Notes under the pieces: generated by a model | Databases searched by the model: none | What the model was told of the DNA's origin: nothing | Seen by the model: the letters and a program-made list of their open reading frames with translations, nothing else | Made by a program: the position numbers and the translations under genes | Part shown: in pieces, positions 1 through 5,293 of the stretch | Numbering within the stretch: position 1 is the first letter of the stretch | How the letters are laid out: each line of letters starts with the position of its first letter | Assembly: GCA_900772425.1 (NCBI GenBank) | Contig: CAAHEK010000125.1 | Coordinates: 1 to 5,293 of the forward strand | Reading direction: 5' to 3' | From: an uncultured Lachnospira sp. | GTDB lineage: Bacteria > Bacillota > Clostridia > Lachnospirales > Lachnospiraceae | DNA length: 5,293 nt

Positions 1-521
1 AGAGAAAAGGCGTTGATATTCTTATCAAGGCATACAGACAGTATAGGAATGAGGGTGGAACAAGACCACTAATCCTTGCCGGCAAGATGCAGGAGGAAGA
101 TATAAGGAAGCTTGTTGAGGATGCTCTGACAGAGGTGGAAGGCATAACTTATCTTGGTTATGTATCACATACTACAAGGTATGACCTTTATAATAACTGT
201 TCATGCTTTGTATTCCCTTCAATGGCGGAGGGCTTCGGAATGCCTATACTTGAGGTTATGAAGCATAATAAGCCGATACTTGCAAGTGATTTGAAGATTT
301 TTGATGAGGTTGTAGGAAACTGCGTTGAAAAATTCAGCCTTGAAGGAGACGATAATACTCAGATTATGAATCTTTCAAAGGCAATGCATAATATAGATGA
401 TAAGATAAATTCAGGAATTGTTAATGAGCAGGCTTATAAGGATGCTCTTAACAGATATACGCCACAAAGACTTGGTGGTATGGTAAGAGAATTTATTAAT
501 GGCCAGATGAATAACCAATAA
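1..521 (+). CDS. GT4-type glycosyltransferase, C-terminal part (5' end outside window)
   Basis: The open frame runs from the window edge (first full codon at base 3) to TAA at 519-521, giving 172 visible residues and no start codon. A start at the internal ATG (base 87) would be artificial, because the frame upstream reads RKGVDILIKAY, the usual beginning of the nucleotide-sugar-binding half of GT-B enzymes (an RKG/RKN motif followed by a helix). LILAGK (residues 23-28), ITYLGYVS (48-55) and the acidic E-x7-E motif EGFGMPILE (E76 and E84) follow in the family order. These are hallmarks of retaining GT4 enzymes, whose C-terminal Rossmann domain binds the sugar nucleotide. It is probably cytoplasmic and adds one sugar to a lipid-linked glycan; donor and acceptor cannot be read from sequence. 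About half the protein (the acceptor-binding N-domain) is missing. The next gene starts 32 bases downstream, consistent with one operon. The family call is firm and the specificity unknown. Confidence 0.93.
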   Translation, partial: RKGVDILIKAYRQYRNEGGTRPLILAGKMQEEDIRKLVEDALTEVEGITYLGYVSHTTRYDLYNNCSCFVFPSMAEGFGMPILEVMKHNKPILASDLKIFDEVVGNCVEKFSLEGDDNTQIMNLSKAMHNIDDKINSGIVNEQAYKDALNRYTPQRLGGMVREFINGQMNNQ

Positions 522-532
522 TTTATTATACA

Positions 533-546
533 AGTGCAAAAGCACT
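533..546 (+). other. Small hairpin just before glycosyltransferase start
   Basis: AGTGC (533-537) and GCACT (542-546) are perfect inverted repeats around an AAAA loop. The stem is only 5 bp and no T-run follows, so it is not a terminator. It ends 7 bases before ATG 554 and abuts the weak TGGA that would serve as ribosome binding site, so it could modestly affect initiation there. It may also be chance. Confidence 0.35.
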
Positions 547-553
547 GGAATGG

Positions 554-1858
554 ATGTTTGATATGGGACTATCTAAGTTTTTTTTGAATACAGGTGAAGC
601 ATTAAGACCGGTACTTACAAAGGTTATTCCTATGAAGCTTTTAAGCAGGATGAAAGCGGGAATTATCAATAATGCTACAGACAAGCTTGATGAAGATACA
701 ATAATAAGATACGAGGCAGGTCATTATAAGCCGGGAGTGAATGTTATAGGTAATATCAAGGGAGATAACGGACTCGGACAGAGTGCAAGAATTATGTGCA
801 GACTGTTAGATGAGAATGAAGAAGAACATGTAATTAAAGACTTTTTTGTTCCACCGGGAGGTTCCCGCACTAATGATACCTATGATGACAGATTCAGTGA
901 TGAACTTCCATATGATATTAATATAATTCATGTTAATGCCAGCGAATTTATGGTGGCATATTTAAGTCTTGGAAGGGATGTATGGGATTACAGATATAAT
1001 ATAGGCTACTGGGCATGGGAACTTGAAACATTTCCAGAGGAATGGCTTTCAGCATTTAAGCTTGTAGACGAGGTGTGGACACCATCAGATTTTGTTACCA
1101 ATACATTAAGAAAATATACAGACAAGCCTGTTGTTACCGTACCACATTGTGTTGCACCACAGACAGATTCTGCATATGACAGAAAACATTTCAATCTTCC
1201 AGAGGATAAATTTCTGTTCCTTGTTATGTATAACAGCGGAAGCGTAATGGAAAGAAAGAATCCGCTTGCAGCAATCAAGGCTTTCAAAGAAGCATTCTGC
1301 AAGGATGAGGAGACAAAGGCAAAATATAAAGATGCCGGGCTTGTAATTAAGATTAGTGAAGCTGAGTTATCAGAAGATGATGAAAAGATAATAAGTTCTG
1401 TCATAAGTGATTCTGACAATATTTATTATATGTGTGGACAGCTTAATAAGAAAGAAGTCAATTCTCTTCTTGCTGATGTTGATGTATATGTATCTCTTCA
1501 CCGTTCAGAAGGCTTCGGTCTTGTTATGGCAGAAGCTATGTATGTAGGCACACCTGTCATTGCTACTAATTGGTCAGGAAATACAGAATTCATGAATAGT
1601 GAGACAGCATGTATGGTAGGCTATGACATGATTGAGCTTGATAAGGATTATGAACCTTTTAAAAAGGGAAATGTCTGGGCGGATGCGCATGTTGATGAGG
1701 CAGCTGATTATATGAGAAAGCTCTATGAAGATAAAGCATTTTATAAGAAAATTGCAGACAATGGACAGCAGTTTGCAAAGGAGCATCTGGCATATAAACG
1801 CTCTGCTGATATAGTAAGTGACAGAATAAGAAAAATACATGAATCAAAGAAAAGTTGA
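554..1858 (+). CDS. GT4-type glycosyltransferase, full length (434 aa)
   Basis: This is a GT-B fold enzyme with both domains present. The N-domain has a glycine-rich loop, GLGQSAR (residues 73-79), then GYWAWELETFPEEW (151-164) and DEVWTPSDFV (172-181), typical of polysaccharide mannosyl/rhamnosyl-type GT4 proteins. The C-domain shows ERKNP (233-237), GQLNKKEV (295-302), and the E-x7-E motif EGFGLVMAE with E319 and E327. It should transfer a sugar from a nucleotide donor to a growing glycan in the cytoplasm; the exact sugar is not determinable. There is no signal peptide; residues 1-40 are a basic amphipathic stretch that might touch the membrane. The start is uncertain. ATG 554 has only a weak TGGA at 546-549 upstream, while ATG 632 (Met27) has AAGG at 620-623 with good spacing and would still keep both domains. 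A run of eight T lies in codons 9-11 if translation begins at 554. The stop is followed by a 122-base gap with no terminator-like hairpin. Confidence 0.93.
   Translation: MFDMGLSKFFLNTGEALRPVLTKVIPMKLLSRMKAGIINNATDKLDEDTIIRYEAGHYKPGVNVIGNIKGDNGLGQSARIMCRLLDENEEEHVIKDFFVPPGGSRTNDTYDDRFSDELPYDINIIHVNASEFMVAYLSLGRDVWDYRYNIGYWAWELETFPEEWLSAFKLVDEVWTPSDFVTNTLRKYTDKPVVTVPHCVAPQTDSAYDRKHFNLPEDKFLFLVMYNSGSVMERKNPLAAIKAFKEAFCKDEETKAKYKDAGLVIKISEAELSEDDEKIISSVISDSDNIYYMCGQLNKKEVNSLLADVDVYVSLHRSEGFGLVMAEAMYVGTPVIATNWSGNTEFMNSETACMVGYDMIELDKDYEPFKKGNVWADAHVDEAADYMRKLYEDKAFYKKIADNGQQFAKEHLAYKRSADIVSDRIRKIHESKKS
578..585 (+). repeat. T8 homopolymer near 5' end of glycosyltransferase
   Basis: Eight consecutive T are visible, spanning codons 9-11 (Phe-Phe-Leu) when the gene is read from ATG 554. 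Gain or loss of one T would shift the frame close to the start. Homopolymers of this length can be slippage-prone in replication or transcription, and surface-glycan genes are common sites of such switching. In this copy the frame is intact. If the true start is ATG 632 the tract is in the leader and cannot frameshift the gene. Confidence 0.6.
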
Positions 1859-1882
1859 TGATAAATTTTTTTATGATATAAT
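1855..1882 (+). promoter_or_regulatory. Candidate sigma-A promoter with extended -10
   Basis: TTGATG (1855-1860, four of six matches to TTGACA) is followed after 16 bases by a consensus TATAAT (1877-1882). TGA directly precedes the -10 and gives the extended -10 TGN motif. The -35 overlaps the last codons of the upstream glycosyltransferase. The predicted start point near 1889 would give a leader of about 90 bases ahead of the exporter permease. The spacer is AT-rich, so chance matches are easier than usual, but the complete extended -10 plus a reasonable -35 makes this the best promoter in the window. It would let the exporter and acylation genes be expressed apart from the upstream glycosyltransferases. 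Confidence 0.6.
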
Positions 1883-1907
1883 AATATGTTGTGCCTGCAT
1901 TACAGAG

Positions 1908-1923
1908 GGTTAAAATATTAACC
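1908..1923 (+). promoter_or_regulatory. Inverted repeat GGTTAA-N4-TTAACC in exporter leader
   Basis: Perfect 6-base arms (1908-1913 and 1918-1923) flank AATA. The repeat lies about 20 bases downstream of the predicted transcription start and upstream of a second TATAAT (1928-1933) that lacks a convincing -35. It could be a DNA operator for a dimeric regulator or a weak RNA hairpin; the AT-rich stem makes the operator reading slightly more likely. No known operator consensus was recognised. Confidence 0.35.
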
Positions 1924-1969
1924 TGATTATAATAGGACAACGATAAAATCAGAAATAAAAGGTGAAACT

Positions 1970-1975
1970 GGAGGT
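1970..1975 (+). promoter_or_regulatory. Strong ribosome binding site fixing the GTG start of the permease
   Basis: GGAGGT lies 5 bases before GTG 1981. A stop codon (TAA 1975-1977) is in frame just upstream, so GTG 1981 is the most upstream start possible. The next in-frame ATG (2017) would remove the conserved cytoplasmic N-terminus, so the GTG is the right choice. Confidence 0.85.
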
Positions 1976-1980
1976 AAACA

Positions 1981-2757
1981 GTGAAACATTTAAAGGAATT
2001 ATATGATTACAGGGAAATGATATTCAGCCTTGTAAGAAAAGATTTAAGGGGAAGATATAAAGGCTCTGTCCTTGGATTTTTATGGACATTCATCAATCCG
2101 CTGCTTCAGCTTATGGTATTTACATTAGTTTTCTCGGTTATCATGAGAGCGGGATATGACCAGTATTATCTTTTCCTGTTTGTTGCACTTGTACCATGGA
2201 TGTTTTTTGCATCAAGTGTTCAGGATGGTTCAACCGCAATTTTAAGAGAAAAAGACATGATTAAGAAGATATATTTCCCAAGAGAGGTTATGCCTATAGC
2301 TACTGTTACAAGTGGTTTTGTAAATATGCTTCTTACATTTATAGTTATTTTTATAGTACTTATAATATCAGGTAAGGGACTTAACCCTCTGGCACTTTTA
2401 TGCCTGCCATTTGTTATGATAGTAGAGTACATATTATGCCTTGGAATCGCGCTTATCGTTGCTGCACTTACAGTTTATTTCAGGGATTTACAGTACATAC
2501 TTGGAATCCTTACAATGGCTATGCAGTATATGACACCTGTTATGTACGGAAGCGAGATGGTTCCTGATTGGGCATTACCTATATTTAAAGCTAATCCAAT
2601 GACACCGATAACAGAAATGTACAGACAGATTCTTTATTACAAATGTGTTCCTGAAATGTTATCGCTTCTTTATGTACTTGCAATTGGCGTTGTATTTATA
2701 GTAATAGGCTTTTTCTGCTTTAATAAGCTTCAGAAGGGCTTCGCGGAGAATTTTTAA
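1981..2757 (+). CDS. wzm: ABC-2 polysaccharide exporter, membrane subunit (Wzm/TagG type)
   Basis: A 258-residue integral membrane protein of the usual length for Wzm, KpsM and TagG. The N-terminus carries the family motif around RKDLRGRYKGSVLGFLW (residues 19-35), an amphipathic segment leading into the first membrane helix. Hydrophobic helices lie at about 31-55, 62-81, 108-131, 137-167 (probably a helix with its re-entrant partner), 173-190 and 228-252. The cytoplasmic loop REKDMIKKIYFPREVMP (89-105) matches the coupling region that docks to the ATPase. VYFRDL (165-170) and NPMTPITEMYRQ (205-216) are also conserved in this family. Two copies would form the membrane channel that moves a lipid-linked glycan from cytoplasm to outer face, powered by the ATPase encoded 40 bases downstream. 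The initiation codon is GTG. In a Gram-positive host the cargo could be a teichoic-acid-like or other wall glycan; the cargo itself is inferred only from context. Confidence 0.95.
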   Translation: MKHLKELYDYREMIFSLVRKDLRGRYKGSVLGFLWTFINPLLQLMVFTLVFSVIMRAGYDQYYLFLFVALVPWMFFASSVQDGSTAILREKDMIKKIYFPREVMPIATVTSGFVNMLLTFIVIFIVLIISGKGLNPLALLCLPFVMIVEYILCLGIALIVAALTVYFRDLQYILGILTMAMQYMTPVMYGSEMVPDWALPIFKANPMTPITEMYRQILYYKCVPEMLSLLYVLAIGVVFIVIGFFCFNKLQKGFAENF

Positions 2758-2787
2758 TATTTTTGATTATATGCGTATTACAGAAAT

Positions 2788-2792
2788 GGAGA
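2788..2792 (+). promoter_or_regulatory. Ribosome binding site of the Wzt-like ATPase
   Basis: GGAGA sits 5 bases before ATG 2798. An in-frame TAG at 2795-2797 immediately precedes the ATG, so no longer N-terminus is possible. The 40-base gap to the permease contains no promoter or terminator that I can defend, which supports co-transcription. Confidence 0.75.
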
Positions 2793-2797
2793 TATAG

Positions 2798-4078
2798 ATG
2801 AGAGATAGTAATAATGCAATAGAAGTTAACGGAATTACTAAGAATTTCAAGGTTTATTATGATAAGGGAAGCGAACTTAAAGAGAGAATGCTTTTCTGGA
2901 AAAGAAATAAATACGAAAACAGAACAGTTCTTGACAATATAAGCTTTTCAGTAAAAAAGGGTGAGGCAATCGGTCTTATCGGTAAGAATGGCTGTGGTAA
3001 ATCAACAACATTAAAGCTTCTTACAAAGATTATATACCCTAACAGCGGTAATATAGAGATGTCGGGAAGAGTATCAAGCCTTATCGAGCTTGGTGCCGGT
3101 TTCCATCCTGATATGAGCGGAAGAGAAAATATTTACACAAATGCATCTATATTCGGACTTACAAAGAAAGAAATTGATGAAAGACTTGATGATATTATAG
3201 AATTTTCAGAGTTAAGACAGTTTATAGATAATCCTGTAAGAACATATTCTTCAGGTATGTATATGAGACTGGCTTTCTCTGTAGCTATCAATGTGGATGC
3301 TGATATTCTTCTTATTGATGAAATTCTTGCCGTAGGTGATGCAAACTTCCAGGCAAAATGTTTCAACAAATTAAGAGAAATCAAGGCAAATGGAACAACA
3401 ATAGTTATCGTTTCACATTCGTTGGGACAGATTGAGCAGATATGTGACAGATCTATATGGATAAAGAATGGACATATAGAGATGGAGGGAAAGCCAAAGG
3501 ACGTTCATCTTCAGTATCTTGATTATATGAATCAGGAAAGAATGGAGCAGGCCGAAAGAGAGCAGATAAGACAGGCTAAGATTGAACGTGAAAGAATGGA
3601 AAAAGAAAAAGAAGAAGAAAGAATCAAGAGAGAAAGAGCAAAGGTTAATTCCAGATATGGAAGCAAGGATGCTGTATTTACAGAGATTCATATGTTAAAT
3701 GAACAGGGTGAGGAGAGCAGAATTTTCAGAACCGGAGAGAAGATGCTTCTTGACCTTCATTACAGGGTGGATAATAAAGTTACCGATGCGGTATTTGGAT
3801 TCGGAATATTCAGAAATGATGCACTGTGGTGTTATGGAACCAATACAAGAATAGACCGTATTGATAATTTTGATTTGGAAGAAGACGGAAGCTATCAGGT
3901 TGAATTAGAGGACGTTAATCTTATTCCGGGTAATTACTGGGTTGATATAACTATTGAATATGGCGAGGGCATACCGGTAGATTATTACAAGCAGGCTATG
4001 AAATTTGAAGTTGTATCTAATGTTACAGATGTCGGAGTTACAAGAATTCCACATAAATGGATATTGGAAAGGAAATAA
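2798..4078 (+). CDS. wzt: ABC-2 polysaccharide exporter ATPase with C-terminal glycan-binding domain (Wzt type)
   Basis: A 426-residue cytoplasmic ATPase in three parts. The nucleotide-binding domain (about 1-240) has the Walker A GKNGCGKST (62-70, K68), the Wzt/TagH-type region LGAGFHPDMSGREN (98-111) where most ABC proteins have the Q-loop, the signature SSGMY (151-155) in place of LSGGQ, Walker B ILLIDE (170-175, D174 and catalytic E175), D-loop D181 and switch H207. Residues 245-286 are a very charged Arg/Glu/Lys helix that looks like a coiled coil. Residues about 286-426 match the Wzt C-terminal domain: RYGS (286-289), GEKMLLDLHY (313-322), FGFGIFRND (333-341), GTNT (347-350) and PGNYWVDI (377-384), a beta-sandwich that in Gram-negative O-antigen systems binds the modified end of the glycan. 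This domain separates it from plain TagH or KpsT. It pairs with the permease just upstream. The visible length exceeds that of simple family members because of the linker and added domain. Confidence 0.95.
   Translation: MRDSNNAIEVNGITKNFKVYYDKGSELKERMLFWKRNKYENRTVLDNISFSVKKGEAIGLIGKNGCGKSTTLKLLTKIIYPNSGNIEMSGRVSSLIELGAGFHPDMSGRENIYTNASIFGLTKKEIDERLDDIIEFSELRQFIDNPVRTYSSGMYMRLAFSVAINVDADILLIDEILAVGDANFQAKCFNKLREIKANGTTIVIVSHSLGQIEQICDRSIWIKNGHIEMEGKPKDVHLQYLDYMNQERMEQAEREQIRQAKIERERMEKEKEEERIKRERAKVNSRYGSKDAVFTEIHMLNEQGEESRIFRTGEKMLLDLHYRVDNKVTDAVFGFGIFRNDALWCYGTNTRIDRIDNFDLEEDGSYQVELEDVNLIPGNYWVDITIEYGEGIPVDYYKQAMKFEVVSNVTDVGVTRIPHKWILERK
4068..4073 (+). promoter_or_regulatory. Ribosome binding site choosing ATG 4081 for the SGNH-like gene
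   Basis: AAAGGA, inside the last codons of the ATPase gene, lies 7 bases before ATG 4081. An in-frame ATG at 4057 would overlap the ATPase gene by 22 bases and has no clear Shine-Dalgarno sequence, so 4081 is preferred. The 2-base gap after the ATPase stop suggests translational coupling. Confidence 0.7.
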
Positions 4079-4080
4079 AA

Positions 4081-5199
4081 ATGGAAAAGATAAAACCATG
4101 GTTGCGTGTTGTTGGATTTTTTGCCGGATTATTTGTTGTGTTGTCGGTGTGTGATTTTCTTTTTGCACAGACAGGATATGTAAGATTTATATTACATGAA
4201 CAGAAAAAAGGTGGATATGACACAATAATTGTAGGGGCATCGCATTGCCGAGGAGGCATTGACCCTGAAAGACTTGATGAAAAGAACGGAACTAATTCCC
4301 TTAATATGGCTATACCGGGAGAAACTGTTCAGGATTCATATTTTATGGTTAAGGATGCGGCAAAGAATAATGATATTAAAACAGTAATTTTCGATATAGA
4401 TTATCAGTACTGGTTTTATGAGCAGCCAACAACACATTTTACACGTCCGTTTATATATGAGCAGTTCACAGACCCGGGAATCAAGTTTGAGTATCTTTTA
4501 AGAAACTGGGATGTTCTGGATATGAGAAACTTTATGGCTGACAGGCTTACATGGAATTGTAAGTTAAGTACTGTTAAGCGTAACATTGCAATGAAGACAT
4601 CTGATGCATATAAGAATTATGACATTGAGTCTGCTTATTCAGAGGATGGTGTGGTTGAAGGTGCCGATGGACCATATGTTGGCAAAGGTTTCTTTGAAAG
4701 ACGTGGAACTGAGCCGGGGAAACTTCCACCGGGAGCGGATTATGTTGCAACATGGATTGACAGATATGATGATGCGATAGATGAGAATGTAAAAGATATT
4801 TTCAGGGAACTTGTTAAGTTCTGTAAAGAAAATGATATTGAACTTATATGTGTAACATCACCAATAACACCAACTGTAGTAAAGACACTTGGTATGGACA
4901 CAGTACATGATACTATGTCAGCATTTCTTGTGGATGAGTGTGGACTTGAGTATTATGATTTCAATAAGGCTCTTATGAGCAGTGTTCCAAGAGACGATTG
5001 TAATTATGGTGATCAGGAAGGCCATATGGGTGGAGAGCTTGCAGAAATATATTCTACAGCCCTTGGAAATCTTCTAAAAGACAGAACTTCCGGAAAAGTA
5101 GATGAGAGCAAGTATTTTTATTCAACATTTGAGGATATGTTTAACAATATGAGAAGTGATTATGAAAAAGTAACTGGAAATAAATGGGAGGGCTTATAA
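4081..5199 (+). CDS. Membrane-anchored SGNH/DltD-like protein, probable glycan O-acylation partner
   Basis: A 372-residue protein with one N-terminal hydrophobic helix (about 7-29, after a short basic start) and no lipobox, so it is probably anchored with its bulk outside the membrane. After the anchor comes an SGNH-hydrolase-like domain: YDTIIVGASHCRGGIDP (46-62) places the candidate nucleophile Ser54 in a GxSH block, SLNMAIPGET (73-82) is like the block carrying the oxyanion Gly/Asn, VIFDID (102-107) and VTSPITP (258-264) are core strands, and DQEGHMGGELAEIYS (311-325) supplies a candidate Asp311/His315 pair. In DltD, AlgJ/AlgX and related proteins this fold helps move acyl groups onto extracellular polymers together with an MBOAT partner. 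The gene starting one base after this stop looks like an MBOAT, which strengthens the assignment. Oddities: the Asp-to-His spacing is one residue longer than the usual DxxH, and about 150 residues between the second and later blocks are not recognisable. Acyl group and target are unknown; a purely structural, non-catalytic role is possible. Confidence 0.75.
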   Translation: MEKIKPWLRVVGFFAGLFVVLSVCDFLFAQTGYVRFILHEQKKGGYDTIIVGASHCRGGIDPERLDEKNGTNSLNMAIPGETVQDSYFMVKDAAKNNDIKTVIFDIDYQYWFYEQPTTHFTRPFIYEQFTDPGIKFEYLLRNWDVLDMRNFMADRLTWNCKLSTVKRNIAMKTSDAYKNYDIESAYSEDGVVEGADGPYVGKGFFERRGTEPGKLPPGADYVATWIDRYDDAIDENVKDIFRELVKFCKENDIELICVTSPITPTVVKTLGMDTVHDTMSAFLVDECGLEYYDFNKALMSSVPRDDCNYGDQEGHMGGELAEIYSTALGNLLKDRTSGKVDESKYFYSTFEDMFNNMRSDYEKVTGNKWEGL

Positions 5200-5200
5200 T

Positions 5201-5293
5201 ATGTCATTTGTTGTGTTCGGATATTTCGCCTTCCTTTTTGGAGGAATATTAATTTATTATCTTCTGCCTAAGAAGCATAGCTGGATATGGCTG
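5201..5293 (+). CDS. Start of a probable MBOAT O-acyltransferase (3' end outside window)
   Basis: ATG 5201 opens a frame that runs to the window end (31 residues). It is preceded by GGGAGG at 5186-5191 with 9 bases of spacing, one base after the SGNH gene stop. The peptide begins MSFVVFGYFAFLFGGILIYY and continues LLPKKHSWIWL. One hydrophobic helix ending in YYLLPKK, followed by a second hydrophobic start, is typical of the N-terminus of AlgI/DltB-like MBOAT proteins. These multi-pass enzymes pass acyl groups from a cytoplasmic donor across the membrane to an outside acceptor. Only the first helix is visible; the catalytic His lies well beyond the edge, so the family call rests on this N-terminal pattern and on the SGNH neighbour. 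Confidence 0.72.
   Translation, partial: MSFVVFGYFAFLFGGILIYYLLPKKHSWIWL

Noticed and set aside
1006..1419. 137-codon open frame on the minus strand
   Set aside because: It lies wholly inside the well-supported second glycosyltransferase, has a low-complexity Ser/Leu-rich translation with no motif, and has no reason to be coding.
1861..1872. T-rich stretch after the second glycosyltransferase as a terminator
   Set aside because: Seven or so T follow the stop codon, but no GC-rich stem precedes them, so an intrinsic terminator cannot be supported.
1928..1933. Second TATAAT as an independent promoter
   Set aside because: No -35-like hexamer lies 16-18 bases upstream; in AT-rich DNA such a -10 match is expected by chance. 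It is noted only as context for the inverted repeat.
1574..1940. Two overlapping minus-strand frames (1574-1840 and 1659-1940) covering the glycosyltransferase 3' end and the intergenic gap
   Set aside because: Their translations are Tyr/Ile/Cys/His-rich shadows of an AT-rich gene, with no recognisable domain. Most of their length is antisense to clear coding sequence.
2220..2432. 70-codon minus-strand frame inside the permease gene
   Set aside because: It is a shadow of the permease coding sequence with no motif.
2771..2797. Nine-codon frame (ATG 2771 to TAG 2797) between permease and ATPase as a leader peptide
   Set aside because: It has no ribosome binding site and no conserved-looking content; its end next to ATG 2798 is likely coincidence.
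3133..3691. Two minus-strand frames (3133-3384 and 3413-3691) inside the ATPase gene
   Set aside because: The second has a run of Phe that is simply the antisense of the Glu/Lys-rich linker. Neither has a family motif.
4057..4059. ATG 4057 as the start of the SGNH-like gene
   Set aside because: It would overlap the ATPase gene by 22 bases and lacks a good ribosome binding site, while ATG 4081 has AAAGGA at suitable distance and gives a typical basic-then-hydrophobic N-terminus.
3905..4259. Minus-strand frames across the ATPase/SGNH gene junction
   Set aside because: They overlap each other and two well-supported + strand genes, with no domain or plausible composition.

Overview
The window is a low-GC, AT-rich piece of a bacterial cell-surface polysaccharide locus. 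All six recognisable genes lie on the + strand. Codon use (AGA for Arg, frequent ATA for Ile), purine-rich ribosome binding sites and gene style suggest a Gram-positive clostridial organism, most likely in the Lachnospiraceae (Roseburia/Eubacterium/Butyrivibrio-like). That taxonomic call is an inference; no rRNA or other marker is present.

Layout. Positions 1-521 are the C-terminal half of a GT-B glycosyltransferase (GT4 type) cut by the window edge. Positions 554-1858 encode a second, full-length GT4-type glycosyltransferase. A 122-base gap (1859-1980) follows, the only sizeable non-coding stretch. It holds a good extended -10 promoter candidate, a small inverted repeat and a strong Shine-Dalgarno sequence. 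Positions 1981-2757 encode the membrane subunit of an ABC-2 polysaccharide exporter (Wzm/TagG type, GTG start). Positions 2798-4078 encode its ATPase, which carries the extra C-terminal glycan-recognition domain of the Wzt type after a highly charged helical linker. Positions 4081-5199 encode a membrane-anchored SGNH/DltD-like protein. A gene starting at 5201 and running off the end looks like the start of an MBOAT acyltransferase.

How they fit together (inference from families and order). The two glycosyltransferases help build a glycan on a lipid carrier in the cytoplasm. The Wzm/Wzt pair exports the finished chain, with the Wzt C-terminal domain probably binding the chain or its end. The MBOAT and SGNH proteins probably pass acyl groups across the membrane to decorate the glycan outside, as in DltB/DltD and alginate-type acetylation systems. 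The last three genes are separated by 1-2 bases and are surely co-transcribed; the exporter genes may also be driven by the internal promoter.

I see a coherent but recognisable ABC-transporter-dependent glycan locus, not a clearly new system. The points most worth a second look are the T8 tract near the start of the second glycosyltransferase, the promoter/inverted-repeat region before the exporter, the charged linker in the Wzt-like ATPase, and the divergent catalytic motif spacing of the SGNH protein. No RNA genes, mobile elements, CRISPR arrays or convincing terminators were seen.
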